This document shows positions 63,587 through 64,000 of a DNA stretch of 64,000 nt, piece after piece; within the stretch, counting starts at the first letter, position 1, and the number at the start of each line of letters is the position of its first letter. The position numbers were made by a program, and so were the translations under genes. The notes beneath the pieces were generated by a model. That model saw nothing but the letters and a program-made list of their open reading frames with translations, was not told the origin of the DNA and searched no databases. This DNA is from Vibrio rhodolitus. GTDB lineage: Bacteria > Pseudomonadota > Gammaproteobacteria > Enterobacterales > Vibrionaceae. The DNA lies in contig NZ_QLYZ01000014.1 in NCBI RefSeq assembly GCF_003350325.1, positions 62,001 through 126,000 of the forward strand, in the 5' to 3' direction.

Positions 63587-64000
63587 TTAAAGTTTCGGCA
63601 AATTACCCGTATTTGATGCAGTAACGCGCAATTTATTCAGTTGTTTGATCATCGAAATTAATTCGCTCTTATCGCATGATTGATCTTTGCCACTATATTG
63701 AGCAGCAATCATTGCCTGTATGGCGGTAACGATCCGAGTTTGCAGAGCGGCGTCTTTGCCTGCTTGGCTAACGAGCCAAGTTTTGAGTAAATACTGGGCT
63801 TTAACCATATCTTCAGTTTTAATCGCGCTAATAAGCTGCTGAGTAGTATCAACTGCGTTTGCTTGTTTGAGTGACTCATTTGGTTGAGAAAGTCGCGACT
63901 TAATATGCCAAATAAAAGTAATTAGCCAAAGTGAAGCGAAGAGGGCTGTGAAGTAAGGCCAATAACCCGCGTCTTTAATCACTTGTGGTGGGGTGTTAGT
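63587..64000 (-). CDS. C-terminal part of a BatD-like protein
   Basis: An open frame of 138 codons enters from the right edge and ends at 63587. It begins TNTPPQVIKDAGYWPYFTALFASLWLITFIWHIKSR, where a single TM helix follows GYWP. This resembles the C-terminal membrane anchor and cytoplasmic tail of BatD, the aerotolerance-operon protein that sits with BatA and BatB. Most of the protein, including the diagnostic periplasmic domains, is outside the window, so the call is tentative. Confidence 0.55.
   Translation of the reverse strand, partial: TNTPPQVIKDAGYWPYFTALFASLWLITFIWHIKSRLSQPNESLKQANAVDTTQQLISAIKTEDMVKAQYLLKTWLVSQAGKDAALQTRIVTAIQAMIAAQYSGKDQSCDKSELISMIKQLNKLRVTASNTGNLPKL

Overview
The window looks like a piece of a Vibrio chromosome. 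Many genes are of types typical of that genus: a DUF2860 outer-membrane protein, a YfcZ/YiiS-family protein, a BCCT transporter, an NfsA-type nitroreductase, a YjeH-type exporter, GMP reductase and a BatD C-terminus. Chromosome II is possible, because guaC and the bat genes lie there in V. cholerae, but this is inference. No rRNA, tRNA, CRISPR array or complete insertion sequence was seen.

1-9,960: core genes. These are an M14 peptidase (cut by the window edge), a DsbA-like oxidoreductase, an AraC-like protein, an acyltransferase, a secreted 20-residue-repeat protein, a YfcZ-like protein, a TetR regulator, a receiver-CheC/PAS pair, nnr and guaC. The guaC leader contains two hairpins with the same 8-nt loop.

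9,960-32,300: an AT-rich accessory block that reads as an island. At its left edge is a truncated tyrosine integrase flanked by 14-bp direct repeats. Next come a chaperone-usher pilus operon that includes an OmpA-like protein (11.5-18.4 kb), an HD-GYP receptor with two predicted periplasmic sensing regions, a lone degenerate receiver, a divergent VieA-like/VieS-like pair (REC-EAL-HTH regulator and BvgS-type hybrid kinase), and a tandemly duplicated OmpA + lipoprotein unit whose second OmpA copy is decayed. Four transcription units here, and none seen elsewhere in the window, share an upstream motif A6-R-TCCTAC-A4 followed after exactly 33 nt by a -10-like hexamer. I infer a small regulon, probably controlled by the local VieA-like regulator or a relative, that joins c-di-GMP turnover to pilus and envelope proteins.

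32,300-50,430: core or variable genes. These include an AEC transporter, DUF2860 protein, HD hydrolase, gamma-glutamylcyclotransferase-like protein, nfsA, a phosphoethanolamine transferase with an overlapping PLC-like partner, a choloylglycine-hydrolase-family enzyme, an orphan HPt protein, a cNMP/CBS/DUF294 protein with a DnaQ-like exonuclease, a BCCT carrier, an SDR and a second BvgS/VieS-like kinase without a partner.

50,430-64,000: a membrane protein, NUDIX hydrolase, HlyD/DUF3302 pair divergent from an AraC regulator, YjeH exporter divergent from an Lrp-LysR pair, LysE exporter, Gfo/Idh oxidoreductase, YhfA-like OsmC protein, L,D-transpeptidase, GAF-GGDEF protein, a 55-codon small gene and the end of batD.
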